A DNA stretch of 64,000 bases from the NCBI GenBank assembly GCA_002840555.1, contig PHBJ01000009.1, positions 44,026 through 108,025 on the forward strand, given 5' to 3'. Source of the DNA: Deltaproteobacteria bacterium HGW-Deltaproteobacteria-13. Lineage in GTDB: Bacteria > Desulfobacterota > Syntrophia > Syntrophales > Smithellaceae. Of this stretch, positions 44,701 to 52,896 are shown in pieces (within the stretch, counting starts at the first letter, position 1; every line of letters starts with the position of its first letter). The notes under the pieces are model-generated. The model ran no database searches and had not been told where the DNA came from. It saw nothing but the letters and a program-made list of their open reading frames with translations. The position numbers and the translations under genes are program-made.

Positions 44701-44852
44701 AATCCATTACATCCTGTTTCCACGACCTTTATTTCTTCGGCCAATCCTCTTTTGTCAAGCTCTTCCAATAAAGCTTTTTTTACTGCGGGTTGGCCGGAAG
44801 CTTGACATCCGGTGCCTCCACAGATTAATAAATGCGAACGGAAAACTTTCAT
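41796..44852 (-). CDS. hndC: NuoF-like hydrogenase subunit fused to GltD/NfnL-like flavoprotein (HndC fusion)
   Basis: 1018 residues. N-terminal thioredoxin-like [2Fe-2S] domain (CGGTGCQASGQ, ETGCNGFCALGP), then the NuoF core with NADH/FMN motifs GRGGAGFPTGLKW and NADEGDPGAFMDR and its [4Fe-4S] SCGKCTPCREGTKRM (about 110-520). Where ordinary HndC/HydB has two ferredoxin clusters at the C-terminus, this protein has a full GltD-type module: cysteine region CSSLFKSPCQHTCPIEMDI, FAD site VVGAGPAGLTAARDL, NAD(P) site VIGGGNSAIDAAR and GGDAVTGPDTVIAAI. Predicted to hold FMN and FAD and to contact both NAD(H) and possibly NADP(H). This resembles the Sporomusa-type transhydrogenase idea, combined with a hydrogenase. 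Confidence 0.92.
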   Translation of the reverse strand: MKVFRSHLLICGGTGCQASGQPAVKKALLEELDKRGLAEEIKVVETGCNGFCALGPIMVIYPEGVIYVSLKPEDMPELIEEHLIKGRTVERLLYHEPTTDEIIPTMQDIPFFAHQELRVLKNRGLIDPEKIEEYIARDGYAGMAKALTEMKPEQIVQEILDSGLRGRGGAGFPTGLKWKFAAQSKSDVKYVLCNADEGDPGAFMDRSVLEADPHAVLEGMVIAAKAIGSKQGYIYCRAEYPLAIHRLNVAIDQAHKAGLLGKDILGTGFDFDLEIYQGAGAFVCGEETALMTSIEGKRGMPRPRPPFPAVAGLWQKPSILNNVETLANVGQIMLRGAKWYSSIGTEKSKGTKVFALTGDVNNVGLVEVPMGTKLGTIVYDIGGGIPKGKKFKAAQLGGPSGGCIPVQHLNAPVDYEKVVELGAIMGSGGLIVMNEDKCAVDMARFFMDFCQDESCGKCTPCREGTKRMLDILTNITHGKGKEGDIELLEEMAEVIKNAALCGLGQTAPNPVLSTIRYFRKEYEDHIRNHRCAAAVCSSLFKSPCQHTCPIEMDIPSYIALIRAERFEDAYKVLLQTNPFPSVCGRVCDHKCQSKCRRGNMDESIAIKFLKRFITDNAPRPKIEAVPVTRKEKIAVVGAGPAGLTAARDLALRGYKVTVFEELNKAGGMLVWGIPAYRLPRNILEGEIDDIRALGVEIKLNTRVGKDITFAKLEKDFDFVYLATGAHKSQKMGVTGEDLKNVFGGVEFLRDFNNNEDKWLKGQKTLGKKVVVIGGGNSAIDAARVALRLGNEVTILYRRLRQDMPAAEEEIKAAEEEGIKIDYLVAPLKIDGAKGKVASITCQRMKLGDFDNSGRKKPVAVEGSEFTLKVDAIIAAIGQVPDMSFIDKKTGVEINKWDCYNVGKGFKTRTDNPRYFAGGDAVTGPDTVIAAIGAGHQAADDIDASIRQANGERAYERPESEKIDIPLIIDEETEELPQMAMPEMHHDTRKKSFAEVELGFKREDAIKEACRCLRCDASV

Positions 44853-44918
44853 TTAGCCTATATCCTCCTTAAGAAATCATCATGTTGTTTGGCAATAATC
44901 ATGATCGAGTAAATAAAA

Positions 44919-45302
44919 TTACTTGATTACTTCAGATCCCCTGGCCAAAACAAAAGGAGTCTGAATTTCTCCATCCAAAATGTGTCTTTTAAAAACCTGC
45001 CTCATCTTGTTGGAATTCATATATTCATATTTAATGGGTTCCTTATTCAGGACTTCCACGGTAACCAGAGGTTCGCGGCTGCACAATCCCATGCAACCGG
45101 AAGTGGTTACGACAACGTCATTTGCGCCGGCAGCCTCAATTTCCTGAAGCAATGTGTCCATCACTTCCTTGGCTCCCGAAGCAATACCGCAGGTTCCCAT
45201 ATGGACGGTAACTTTGACGCGGCGTTCGCCGTCTCGCAGGGACATTTCTTTATGTACTTTTTCCTTTATCTTTTTTAAATCATTGATAGTCAATTTCGCC
45301 AT
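44919..45302 (-). CDS. hndB: HndB-like thioredoxin-fold [2Fe-2S] protein
   Basis: 127 residues from the ATG ending at 45302, eight bases after GGGAGG; another ATG two codons upstream is too close to it. The cluster cysteines are in HMGTCGIASGAKE and TSGCMGLCSREP. Matches HndB, a small subunit of NADP-reducing hydrogenases of the Desulfovibrio type whose role is probably electron transfer. Lies between hndA and hndC as in known hnd operons. Confidence 0.9.
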   Translation of the reverse strand: MAKLTINDLKKIKEKVHKEMSLRDGERRVKVTVHMGTCGIASGAKEVMDTLLQEIEAAGANDVVVTTSGCMGLCSREPLVTVEVLNKEPIKYEYMNSNKMRQVFKRHILDGEIQTPFVLARGSEVIK

Positions 45303-45332
45303 TGGCATTTCCTCCCGGCTTTTAAAAGCGTT

Positions 45333-45827
45333 TTATGAGTATTGAGCTAATATTTCTTTTACCTTGGATGGCTTAACACGGCCATGCACGTCTTCATCCA
45401 CAACTACGACTGGTCCCAGACCGCAAGCTCCCAGGCAACGAATCGTTTCCAGAGTAAACATTCTGTCGGGAGTGGTTTCACCTTCTCTGATGCCGAATTC
45501 CTTCTGCAGCGTTTCAGAAAGCGCTTTCCCGCCACGGACGTAGCAGGCTGTTCCCAGGCATACGCGAACGGTATGCTTGCCTCGGGGTGTCATGGTGAAA
45601 AACGAGTAAAACGTGACGACGCCGTACACACGGCTTAAAGGCAAATTCAAATCCTTGGCAATCTTTTTCTGCACTGATAGGGGCAGGTATTCCAGGCACA
45701 CCTGCGCTTCTTCCAACACCGGAATTAAACTTCCCGGCTTGCCTTTGTGTTTGCTGATAATCTTGTTCAGTTTATCAATTTGTCCTGATGTAAATTCTTT
45801 TAAAAGTTCATTATCTTCCGCCTTCAT
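45333..45827 (-). CDS. hndA: NuoE-like subunit HndA
   Basis: 164 residues from the ATG ending at 45827, six bases after AAGGAGG. An N-terminal helical domain (SLIPVLEEAQVCLEYLP) is followed by a thioredoxin-like [2Fe-2S] domain with CLGTACYVRGG and CLGACGLGPVV. It forms the [2Fe-2S] electron-transfer subunit next to the NuoF-like protein. First hydrogenase gene of the operon; the six genes upstream on the same strand are regulatory-looking. Confidence 0.95.
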   Translation of the reverse strand: MKAEDNELLKEFTSGQIDKLNKIISKHKGKPGSLIPVLEEAQVCLEYLPLSVQKKIAKDLNLPLSRVYGVVTFYSFFTMTPRGKHTVRVCLGTACYVRGGKALSETLQKEFGIREGETTPDRMFTLETIRCLGACGLGPVVVVDEDVHGRVKPSKVKEILAQYS

Positions 45828-45859
45828 CAAATTCCTCCTTAATGTATTCTTTGGGGTTG

Positions 45860-46408
45860 TTATGATTCAGGTTTAATTTCGCTTAAACCTTCATCAATAA
45901 CACCACGAATATACTTTAATATTTCAAAATGGTTCATCGGCAAATCACCGATTTCCTTACGGATTTTACGTGTGTCTAGTGCGAACCGGCGGTCATTATG
46001 CCTATGTTTGTAAATAAAGTCAACAAAAGAATTACCGGCAATTAGATTGATAATTGTTGATGAAATATTGCCCATCGGCTGCCGGTCCAGATGGTTAAGT
46101 TGAAAAGTTGCCGTAAGCCTGGTTCCTTCTCCTTTTTTTGATTTCAAATCAAGCTTGCCACCGGCCATTTGAGCGGCGTTGGCCAGAAGGGGAATGCCCA
46201 ACCCGAACCGTCTGACTTTTTTTGTTGTGTAAAAAGGATCAAAGGCTCTTTTGATTTCTTCTTTTGTCATGCCACAGCCGTCATCCTTTATTTTGATGGA
46301 GAGCAAATTTTTTGTCGAATCTTCATTGATAGTAATCGCCACTGTTTTGGCGCCGGCGCGAACAGAGTTTTCAGCAACATCCAGAATATGTGCGGCAAGT
46401 TCCAGCAT
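45860..46408 (-). CDS. GHKL ATPase domain protein in hydrogenase operon
   Basis: 182 residues. N box ILDVAENSVRAGAK, G1 IKDDGCGMTKEEIK, FDPFYTTKKVRRFGLGIPLL and GEGTRLTATF mark a histidine-kinase-type ATPase without a phosphoacceptor domain. The C-terminal 60 residues are a separate helical tail. It precedes hndA by 32 bases and follows the PHP gene after two bases. I recall ATPases of this kind beside [FeFe] hydrogenases in other anaerobes; no function is established that I know of. Probably a kinase or anti-sigma-like regulator. Confidence 0.8.
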   Translation of the reverse strand: MLELAAHILDVAENSVRAGAKTVAITINEDSTKNLLSIKIKDDGCGMTKEEIKRAFDPFYTTKKVRRFGLGIPLLANAAQMAGGKLDLKSKKGEGTRLTATFQLNHLDRQPMGNISSTIINLIAGNSFVDFIYKHRHNDRRFALDTRKIRKEIGDLPMNHFEILKYIRGVIDEGLSEIKPES

Positions 46409-46410
46409 AT

Positions 46411-47148
46411 CTACTCCAGTATATGACGGCCGTTTTGTCCGGCGAAAGCCATTTTTAATTCCGCCAGTGTCGGCTCTTCAAGCATAATTTTTGTCATGGT
46501 TGTTCCAATGTCTTTTAAATAATGGGCATCGGAAGAAGTTATAAATGAATAATTATTTAACTCGCGATAATTGATTCGTGCTTGTTGAAGACTTGTTAAG
46601 GACGATATTTCCAGTGCGTCAAAATGAATGCTTTCGTCTATAAAGCCAAGCTGGCTCAGGACGCTGAAACTTTCCCGGTCGATGTGAGAGGCGACGGCTA
46701 ATCCGTTTTGCTCATGCACGTAGTTTAATAAATCATTTAACGGAATATCGGTGGCTCCGATTAATAATTTATCGCTAAGTCCCTCGACCTCGCCATTTTC
46801 ATTAACAATGGCCTGAACGCCGAAACGGTCTTCATCATTTATTCCCGCCAGATGCTGATAAATAATTTCCTGAAGTCTGGCTAAATCCGGCAGAGAATCA
46901 AACAGAGCCAGGAAATGCACTTCCTCGCTGGTGGTTATTTCCATTCCGGGAAATATCTTTAATTTTTTTTCCCGGGCGGCATTGATGACGTAAGGAACGT
47001 TTTCGGAAGCGTTGTGATCGCAAATGGCGAGAATGTCGAGCCCTGCGGCGAGTGCTCTTTCTACCAGAGCCTGGGGATGCATATCCAATTCGGCGCAGGG
47101 TGAGAGGCAAGTGTGAATGTGCAGGTCACAATTAAAAACTTTAAGCAT
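46411..47148 (-). CDS. PHP-domain phosphoesterase
   Basis: 245 residues from the ATG ending at 47148; a TTG further upstream is possible and neither has a strong ribosome binding site. Metal-binding motifs of the PHP fold: CDLHIHTCLSPCAELD, ICDHNASEN, FPGMEITTSEEVHFLAL, ASHIDR and SSDAHYLKDIG. Similar single-domain proteins are nucleotidases or phosphatases acting on small substrates (TrpH/RNase AM-like). Its place between ATPase and DRTGG genes suggests turnover of a signalling nucleotide, an inference. Confidence 0.87.
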   Translation of the reverse strand: MLKVFNCDLHIHTCLSPCAELDMHPQALVERALAAGLDILAICDHNASENVPYVINAAREKKLKIFPGMEITTSEEVHFLALFDSLPDLARLQEIIYQHLAGINDEDRFGVQAIVNENGEVEGLSDKLLIGATDIPLNDLLNYVHEQNGLAVASHIDRESFSVLSQLGFIDESIHFDALEISSLTSLQQARINYRELNNYSFITSSDAHYLKDIGTTMTKIMLEEPTLAELKMAFAGQNGRHILE

Positions 47149-47213
47149 CGTCTTTTTTGAGAGATTAACCAAACATGGGCCATGCGCCTGCGGCAGTTAT
47201 AAAAACGATTCTT

Positions 47214-47555
47214 TTATTTTGCGGCTGCGAGCAAGTTATAAATTTTACCTGTTAATTCGAATACGGGCAAATCGGAAACCAATATGGGTACCTTCTCCGC
47301 AATGGCCTTTTCCAGCGTGTTTTTAGCCGGTTCGCAAGAATTAACCAGAATAATACCCGCGTGCTCTTTTAGGGTGGCTATGGCAACGATATTTTGGTGC
47401 ACCTGTCTTGTTATCCAGATATCTCCTTCGTGAGAATTGGCCATGACATCACTTAAGAGATCTCCCGTATAACCTCCTGTAACAATATTTTTCATCTTGT
47501 CTGATGCAGATATGACTTTTAAATTTAATTCCTTTGCTATGGTTCCAATGTCCAT
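47214..47555 (-). CDS. DRTGG-like domain protein
   Basis: 113 residues, single domain. VTGGYTGDLLSDVMANSHEGD aligns by eye with the two paralogues upstream (GADLMSDVLAFAKAGS), and VPILVSDLPVFELTGKIY with their IPILTTKYILFETAG. DRTGG domains bind ligands or mediate dimers in Pta and CBS proteins; standalone ones are uncharacterised. Its ATG overlaps the stop of the ATPase gene by one base (TAATG), so the two are translationally coupled. Confidence 0.75.
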   Translation of the reverse strand: MDIGTIAKELNLKVISASDKMKNIVTGGYTGDLLSDVMANSHEGDIWITRQVHQNIVAIATLKEHAGIILVNSCEPAKNTLEKAIAEKVPILVSDLPVFELTGKIYNLLAAAK

Positions 47556-48022
47556 TATAGATCCTTTGTCGATTGAGGGTTGTTAATGATCATTTTCAGG
47601 AAAGTTCCTTTATTGACTTCCGATGTGATATCGAATTTATCAGAATAGGAGTTGATATTATGCAATCCCATACCGGCGCCAAACCCCATTTCTCTTATTT
47701 GCTGATTGGCAGTGGAATAACCCTGCTCCATGGCCTGTTCAATATCCGGTATTCCGGGACCTTCATCAATGACTTCAATCTCGACCGTTTCCGCGGTGAT
47801 TGTAAGATTGACCGTTCCTTTTCTGGCGTAGGAAACGATATTTATTTCGGCTTCATAACAAACAATCGCTGATTTTCGAACGACATCGTTTGGCAGCCCT
47901 TTTTGTTTAAGAATAGATTTTATGCGCGTGGAAACTGTTCCCGCGTCATTAAAATTACCGCCCTCGATATTAAAACTATACTTATTTAAAGTATCTTCAG
48001 ATTTATTCACTGCCGGGTTCAA
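47555..48022 (-). CDS. Anti-sigma-factor-like serine kinase (RsbW/SpoIIAB type)
   Basis: 155 residues. GHKL ATPase of the small partner-switch type: CYEAEINIVSYARKG (N box), VIDEGPGIPDIEQAM (G1), FGAGMGLHNINSYSD (G2) and NKGTFLKMII. Such proteins phosphorylate or sequester a partner in response to ATP/ADP. It overlaps the flanking DRTGG genes at both ends (20 bases upstream, one base downstream), which suggests the DRTGG proteins are its partners. No STAS-domain antagonist is present nearby. Confidence 0.82.
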   Translation of the reverse strand: MNPAVNKSEDTLNKYSFNIEGGNFNDAGTVSTRIKSILKQKGLPNDVVRKSAIVCYEAEINIVSYARKGTVNLTITAETVEIEVIDEGPGIPDIEQAMEQGYSTANQQIREMGFGAGMGLHNINSYSDKFDITSEVNKGTFLKMIINNPQSTKDL

Positions 48023-48371
48023 CTTTTTCCAGGCAACCGACTATGCCTTTCGAGTAAAGACGGCCCGCCGTTTCAAATAAAATATATTTTGTCGTTAAAA
48101 TCGGAATTTGAAGGTTCCTGGCCATGGATATGGTTTCTACCGGCGGTTTTTTCCCGCGGACTAAAATGATCGCGGCAATGTCGAGAACATTGGCGATTCT
48201 AACGACCTGCGTATTGGTCAGACCGGTTAACAGAAGACTGCCGGCTTTCGCAAAGGCAAGAACGTCGCTCATCAAATCCGCCCCGAACGCTGTTTTGACT
48301 TCAATATCCAGTTTGTCCTCGCCGACAATAACATCAGCATTAAGTATTTCTTTTATTTCACTAAGTTTCAA
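48003..48371 (-). CDS. DRTGG-like domain protein, paralogue 2
   Basis: 122 residues from a TTG ending at 48371, eight bases after GAGG. The N-terminus KLSEIKEILNADVIVG matches its paralogue at 48500, which also uses a TTG. The body TAFGADLMSDVLAFAKAG and LLTGLTNTQVVRIANV is almost identical between the two. Probably a ligand-sensing regulator within the hydrogenase operon. Confidence 0.78.
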   Translation of the reverse strand: MKLSEIKEILNADVIVGEDKLDIEVKTAFGADLMSDVLAFAKAGSLLLTGLTNTQVVRIANVLDIAAIILVRGKKPPVETISMARNLQIPILTTKYILFETAGRLYSKGIVGCLEKVEPGSE

Positions 48372-48499
48372 TATCCGTTCCTCACGCAAATAATATTCGG
48401 CGATTTTTATTGGAAATATACAAATATATTAAATTTTCCAATATCATATGTTAAACTTTACTGTCAACGAAATCATTGTCGCATCTTACTATTTATCTT

Positions 48500-48874
48500 T
48501 TACTTGTGAAAACTGTCATTTCCGACTTTTTTCAGACAACCGACAATGCCTTTACTGTAAAGAATACCGGCTGTTTCAAATAAAATGTATTTCGTGGCTA
48601 AAATGGGGATTTGAAGTTCTTTAGCCATATCAATAGCTTCAGTGGATGGTTCTTTTCCTCTGACGAGGATAATGGCGGCAATATGCCGGGTGGCGGCCGT
48701 TTGAACGACCTGGGCATTCGTTAAACCGGTTAACAAAAGGCTTCCCGCTTTGGCAAAAGCCAGAACATCGCTCATCAAATCAGCTCCGAAAGCTGTAGAG
48801 ACTTCAATATCTAATTTATCTTTACCGACGATTACATCAGCATCTAATATTTCTTTGACTTCTCTTAACTTCAA
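48500..48874 (-). CDS. DRTGG-like domain protein, paralogue 1
   Basis: 124 residues from a TTG ending at 48874 with AAGGAG exactly six bases upstream, a strong case for the rare start codon. Closely similar to the following gene over its whole length, so the pair is a recent tandem duplication. The 128-base gap to the next gene is larger than elsewhere in this operon. First gene of the likely operon ending with hndD. Confidence 0.78.
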   Translation of the reverse strand: MKLREVKEILDADVIVGKDKLDIEVSTAFGADLMSDVLAFAKAGSLLLTGLTNAQVVQTAATRHIAAIILVRGKEPSTEAIDMAKELQIPILATKYILFETAGILYSKGIVGCLKKVGNDSFHK

Positions 48875-48978
48875 AAAAAACTCCTTATAAAAAAGAAACT
48901 TGATATTATCCTTGGTATGCACAAAATAATTGAATATATTAAAAAATCATCGTCTAAATCAATGAACACTTGCACATT

Positions 48979-49008
48979 TAAGTAGCATGAACCAATCTTG
49001 AATGTCAA
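48979..49008 (-). promoter_or_regulatory. Candidate promoter of the DRTGG-hnd operon
   Basis: On the minus strand TTGACA (plus positions 49003-49008) is followed after 18 bases by TACTTA (48979-48984). The -35 is perfect, the -10 is poor. It lies about 105 bases before the first start codon. Confidence 0.35.
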
Positions 49009-49114
49009 TAGAATTATTCCGCTAATGGTAGGCTGTGATAATTTATGACCGCCGGTTTTTTTCAGGGAAAAACCGGTTGTGAGATTTCCGTAAAAAACAC
49101 GGATGTATTTATTC

Positions 49115-49143
49115 TTGACACGGTTTTGCTGTAATGGTAATGA
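49115..49143 (+). promoter_or_regulatory. Candidate promoter of tRNA-Pro
   Basis: TTGACA at 49115-49120, a 17-base spacer, and TAATGA at 49138-49143. The tRNA begins 20 bases further on. Confidence 0.5.
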
Positions 49144-49163
49144 CCTCACACTTTACAGCATGT

Positions 49164-49237
49164 CGGGGCGTGGCGCAGTCTGGTAGCGTATCTGAATGGG
49201 GTTCAGAGGGCCGGTGGTTCAAATCCACTCGCCCCGA
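49164..49237 (+). tRNA. tRNA-Pro (anticodon GGG)
   Basis: Cloverleaf seen by eye: acceptor CGGGGCG/CGCCCCG, anticodon stem TCTGA/TCAGA with loop ATGGGGT giving anticodon GGG, T arm GGTGG-TTCAAAT-CCACT. Discriminator A; the CCA end is not encoded, unlike the other tRNAs of this window. Confidence 0.93.
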
Positions 49238-49505
49238 CGGGTTAGCCGATAATTGGTTTGCCCCTTTATCTTTATAATGCCAAATTTCTACAAAGCCCGG
49301 TTAAAATTTTCTAATCTGTTGATATCATCAAAAACGCATATTTTTCATAGGTTAATCTGTTTCCGCTAAGCATTCATTATAAGTACAATATTGGTTGAGA
49401 CATTTTTCTTGCATAAAAGCGGATAATCAAATACATAACTTCCGTAAAAGCTTCAAAAAGCTTAATTTGACTGGTTTTGTTTGTAATTTCAGGGAATGAT
49501 CCGCG
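49238..49505. other. Spacer between tRNA-Pro and tRNA-Leu, no gene seen
   Basis: AT-rich; no open frame with a ribosome binding site and no clear terminator hairpin behind tRNA-Pro. It ends at the strong promoter of tRNA-Leu. Confidence 0.4.
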
Positions 49506-49534
49506 TTGACATTTTTATGCGTAATGAATATATA
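49506..49534 (+). promoter_or_regulatory. Strong sigma70-type promoter of tRNA-Leu
   Basis: TTGACA at 49506-49511, exactly 17 bases, TATATA at 49529-49534; tRNA-Leu starts 11 bases later. It may also drive tig and the protease genes downstream, since no terminator separates them. Confidence 0.75.
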
Positions 49535-49545
49535 AAAGTCCCAGA

Positions 49546-49632
49546 GCGAGAGTGGCGGAATTGGCAGACGCACTGGACTTAGGATCCAGCCCGCAATGCG
49601 GAATAGGGGTTCAAGTCCCCTCTCTCGCACCA
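49546..49632 (+). tRNA. tRNA-Leu (anticodon TAG)
   Basis: Class II tRNA of 87 bases with encoded CCA. Acceptor GCGAGAG/CTCTCGC, anticodon stem CTGGA/TCCAG with loop CTTAGGA giving TAG, long variable arm CCCGCAATGCGGAAT, T arm AGGGG-TTCAAGT-CCCCT. Confidence 0.96.
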
Positions 49633-49682
49633 GTCTTGAAATGGATGCTTGTAGATATTTCAATAAAAAAGGAGATATTATA

Positions 49683-50999
49683 GTGAGTCAGGTTGTTATT
49701 AAGATGGAAGAATTGAGTCAGGTAAAGAAAAAATTATCGTTCGAAATACCCTGGAATGACGTTAAAAATGAACTGGATGTTGTCTATCATGAGATTGGGA
49801 AAAAAGCAAAGATTAAGGGTTTTCGTCCCGGTAAAATTCCCCGCAAAGTTTTGGAAACTTATTATAAAGAGCAGGCTCAGGGAGACACCGTAACCAATAT
49901 TGTTAATAAATATTATTGGCAGGCTTTAGACGATAAGGGAATCGTTCCTGTTTCTCAGCCGGAAATCAATCAGGAAGGCATTAAAGAAAATACGGATTTT
50001 TCTTTTTCCGCTTCTTTCGAAACGGAACCGGAATTTGAACCTAAAAACTATAAAGGCATCGAACTGGAAAAAGAAGAATTAAAAGTAGCCGATAGTGATG
50101 TGGAGAAAAGAATTGACGAAATAAGAGAAATGTTTGCAACAATGGAAGAGGTTAAAGAGGATCGCCCCATTGCCAACGGTGATTTTGTTCTGATTGATTT
50201 TGCCGGAAGTTTAAACGGAGAATCATACAAGGAATTAAAAGCCGATGACTATTTACTGGAAATCGGATCGCAAAGATTTGTGCCGGGTTTTGAAGAACAA
50301 TTAATCGGTATGAAAAACGGGGAAACAAAAGATATTAAGGTAGTTTTCCCGGAGGGCTATCATGAAAAGAAATTTGCCGGCAAGGAGATCATTTTCAATG
50401 TAACCGTGAAAGGATTGAAGGAGAAGAAGTTACCGGAAACGGATGATAACTTTATCAAGAATTTTGACCGATACAATTCTTTTGAAGATTTGAAAAACGA
50501 CGTTCGTAAATCTTTGGAAGAAAAAGCCAGGCGGACAGAGGAAATCAATCTGCAAAATAGGATTACGGAAATATTAATTAAGGAAAATGATTTTGAGGTG
50601 CCGCCTTCACTGGTGGAAAGACAGATTTATTACATGATGATTGATACTCAAAAAAGAATGGTTTCCGCCGGGATGGATGAAAATAGCGCTATGGAATTCG
50701 GCTATAAAATGCACGATAAATTTAAGGATGACGCGGTAAAAATCGTCAAATCTTTCCTCCTTATGAAAAAGATTGCCCAAAAAGAGTCTTTTGTCGCTGA
50801 AGAGGCCGATGTGGAAAAATATATCCAGGAATTAGCCGTTCAGAATGGCCAGAAATACGAAGTGTTAAAGAAAATGTATGATAGTGAGGAAAGAAAAGAC
50901 AGTATTAAAATGGAATTGATTCAAAAAAAGGCATTTGACTTTATTGAGCACAATGCCAATATTAAGATAGTTGAAAAAGCGGATGCGGAGGTTAAATAG
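49683..50999 (+). CDS. tig: Trigger factor
   Basis: 438 residues from the GTG at 49683, eight bases after AAGGAG; the longer frame reads through tRNA-Leu and is wrong. Ribosome-bound chaperone and prolyl isomerase. The N-terminal ribosome-binding signature is [14 protein letters not shown]; the FKBP-type isomerase domain (about 150-235) has [14 protein letters not shown] and [16 protein letters not shown]; the C-terminal helical chaperone domain follows. Its stop overlaps the clpP start by one base. tig-clpP-clpX-lon order is standard for proteobacteria. Confidence 0.97.
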   Translation: MSQVVIKMEELSQVKKKLSFEIPWNDVKNELDVVYHEIGKKAKIKGFRPGKIPRKVLETYYKEQAQGDTVTNIVNKYYWQALDDKGIVPVSQPEINQEGIKENTDFSFSASFETEPEFEPKNYKGIELEKEELKVADSDVEKRIDEIREMFATMEEVKEDRPIANGDFVLIDFAGSLNGESYKELKADDYLLEIGSQRFVPGFEEQLIGMKNGETKDIKVVFPEGYHEKKFAGKEIIFNVTVKGLKEKKLPETDDNFIKNFDRYNSFEDLKNDVRKSLEEKARRTEEINLQNRITEILIKENDFEVPPSLVERQIYYMMIDTQKRMVSAGMDENSAMEFGYKMHDKFKDDAVKIVKSFLLMKKIAQKESFVAEEADVEKYIQELAVQNGQKYEVLKKMYDSEERKDSIKMELIQKKAFDFIEHNANIKIVEKADAEVK

Positions 51000-51613
51000 T
51001 GAATTTGATTCCCATGGTGGTTGAACAAGACGGGCGAGGCGAGCGGGCATACGATATTTATTCACGTTTGTTGAAAGACCGCATTGTTTTTCTGGGCACG
51101 GCAATTGATGATAATGTGGCCAATTTAATTGTTGCTCAGATGCTGTATCTGGAAGCTGAGAACCCGGATAAGGAAATCTTTTTTTATCTAAATTCCCCCG
51201 GCGGTTCCGTGAGCGCGGGAATGGCTATTTATGATACCATGCAGTATATTAAATCACCGATTTCTACGGTTTGCATGGGACAATCAGCCAGTATGGCTGC
51301 AATACTTCTTGCGGCGGGAGAGAAGAAAAAACGATTTGCCCTGCCTCATTCGAGAATCTTAATTCATCAACCGCTGGGCGGTTTCCAGGGACAGGCCACG
51401 GACATTGACATTCAGGCGAAAGAAATATTAAGATTAAAAGATGAACTGAATAAAATACTGTCTGATTTAACGGGACAACCGCTTTCCAAGATAACCAACG
51501 ATACGGATCGCGATTATTTTATGACGAGTGAACAAGCCAAAGAATATGGTTTGATTGATGAAATCATAGTCAGAAAACCGGACGCTTCGGCGAGGACAGT
51601 AAAGGAGAGTTAA
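50999..51613 (+). CDS. clpP: ATP-dependent Clp protease proteolytic subunit
   Basis: 204 residues from a GTG at 50999 that shares its G with the tig stop. Serine protease barrel working with ClpX. Catalytic Ser in [16 protein letters not shown], His in [10 protein letters not shown], Asp in the [12 protein letters not shown] region. N-terminal processing is expected just before residues like [12 protein letters not shown]. Standard length. Confidence 0.98.
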   Translation: MNLIPMVVEQDGRGERAYDIYSRLLKDRIVFLGTAIDDNVANLIVAQMLYLEAENPDKEIFFYLNSPGGSVSAGMAIYDTMQYIKSPISTVCMGQSASMAAILLAAGEKKKRFALPHSRILIHQPLGGFQGQATDIDIQAKEILRLKDELNKILSDLTGQPLSKITNDTDRDYFMTSEQAKEYGLIDEIIVRKPDASARTVKES

Positions 51614-52876
51614 GTGATAAAAAAAGGCAAGAATAACCGTATGGATGATGGAATGCTTTTTTGTTCTTTTTGCGGAAAAATGCAAAGTGAGGTGCGAAAA
51701 CTGGTCGCCGGTCCGACCGCTTATATTTGCGATGAATGCATTGAACTTTGCCGGTATATTGTAGAAGAGGAAGATGATAAACTTGTAGAGAAAGATTCTT
51801 CAAAGGGTTTGCCTTATCCGAAGGAAATCAAGAAATTTCTGGACCAATACGTCATCGGTCAGGAAAAAACGAAGAAAATTTTGTCGGTCGCCGTTTATAA
51901 TCATTACAAAAGATTATTTTCCCATGTTGAAGCCGACGGCATAGAAATTCAGAAAAGCAATGTGCTGCTTATCGGTCCCACCGGTTCGGGCAAAACGCTG
52001 CTGGCCAAGACTCTGGCAAAATTTCTCAATGTTCCCTTTACCATCGCCGATGCGACAACGCTGACGGAAGCCGGATATGTCGGCGAAGATGTGGAAAATA
52101 TTATTTTAAGTTTACTGCAAAATGCCGATTATGATGTGGCCCGGGCGTCAAAAGGAATTGTTTATATTGATGAGATCGATAAAATTGCAAAGAAATCGGG
52201 AAATCCTTCAATCACCCGGGATGTTTCCGGCGAAGGAGTTCAGCAGGCTCTGTTGAAGATTATGGAAGGCACCATGGCCAATATTCCGCCTAAAGGCGGA
52301 CGTAAACATCCTCAACAGGAGTTTATTCAGGTAGACACGACAAATATTTTATTTATTTGCGGCGGCGCTTTCAATGATCTGGAAAACATCATTTCCAAAC
52401 GGTTGGGTGTTAATGCGATGGGTTTCGGCGCCGAAATAAAAAGCAAGAAAGAAAAAAGAGTTGGTGAATTGCTGGCCGAAGTGCGATCGGAAGATTTGTT
52501 GAAATTCGGATTAATCCCGGAATTCATCGGACGCCTGCCGGTTATTGCCACGCTGGATGAATTGGACGAAGCGGCTTTAATCAAAATTCTGGTGGAGCCG
52601 AAAGACGCTATTATCAAACAATATAAAAAATTGTTTGCCCTGGAAAATGTATCCTTGAAATTTACCGACGGCGCTCTAAGGGCTGTCGCCGGTTTGTCGA
52701 CGGAAAGAAAATCCGGCGCGCGCGGCTTGCGCTCGATACTGGAAAATACCATGCTGGAAGTGATGTATGATATTCCGTCACAAAACAATATTAAGGAATG
52801 TGTTATTAGTGAAGAAGTCGTATTAAAAAAAGAAAAACCAATTTTGATTTACGAAACTAAATCTGAATCTGCCTAA
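51614..52876 (+). CDS. clpX: ClpX ATP-dependent unfoldase
   Basis: 420 residues from a GTG at 51614, six bases after AAAGGAG, immediately behind the clpP stop. N-terminal zinc domain with CSFCGK and CDECIELC; Walker [13 protein letters not shown]; Walker [14 protein letters not shown]; pore loop GYVGEDVEN; sensor 2 in [10 protein letters not shown]. Unfolds tagged proteins and feeds them to ClpP. All motifs intact. Confidence 0.98.
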   Translation: MIKKGKNNRMDDGMLFCSFCGKMQSEVRKLVAGPTAYICDECIELCRYIVEEEDDKLVEKDSSKGLPYPKEIKKFLDQYVIGQEKTKKILSVAVYNHYKRLFSHVEADGIEIQKSNVLLIGPTGSGKTLLAKTLAKFLNVPFTIADATTLTEAGYVGEDVENIILSLLQNADYDVARASKGIVYIDEIDKIAKKSGNPSITRDVSGEGVQQALLKIMEGTMANIPPKGGRKHPQQEFIQVDTTNILFICGGAFNDLENIISKRLGVNAMGFGAEIKSKKEKRVGELLAEVRSEDLLKFGLIPEFIGRLPVIATLDELDEAALIKILVEPKDAIIKQYKKLFALENVSLKFTDGALRAVAGLSTERKSGARGLRSILENTMLEVMYDIPSQNNIKECVISEEVVLKKEKPILIYETKSESA

Positions 52877-52896
52877 AAGGAATAAACGAGAAAAAT

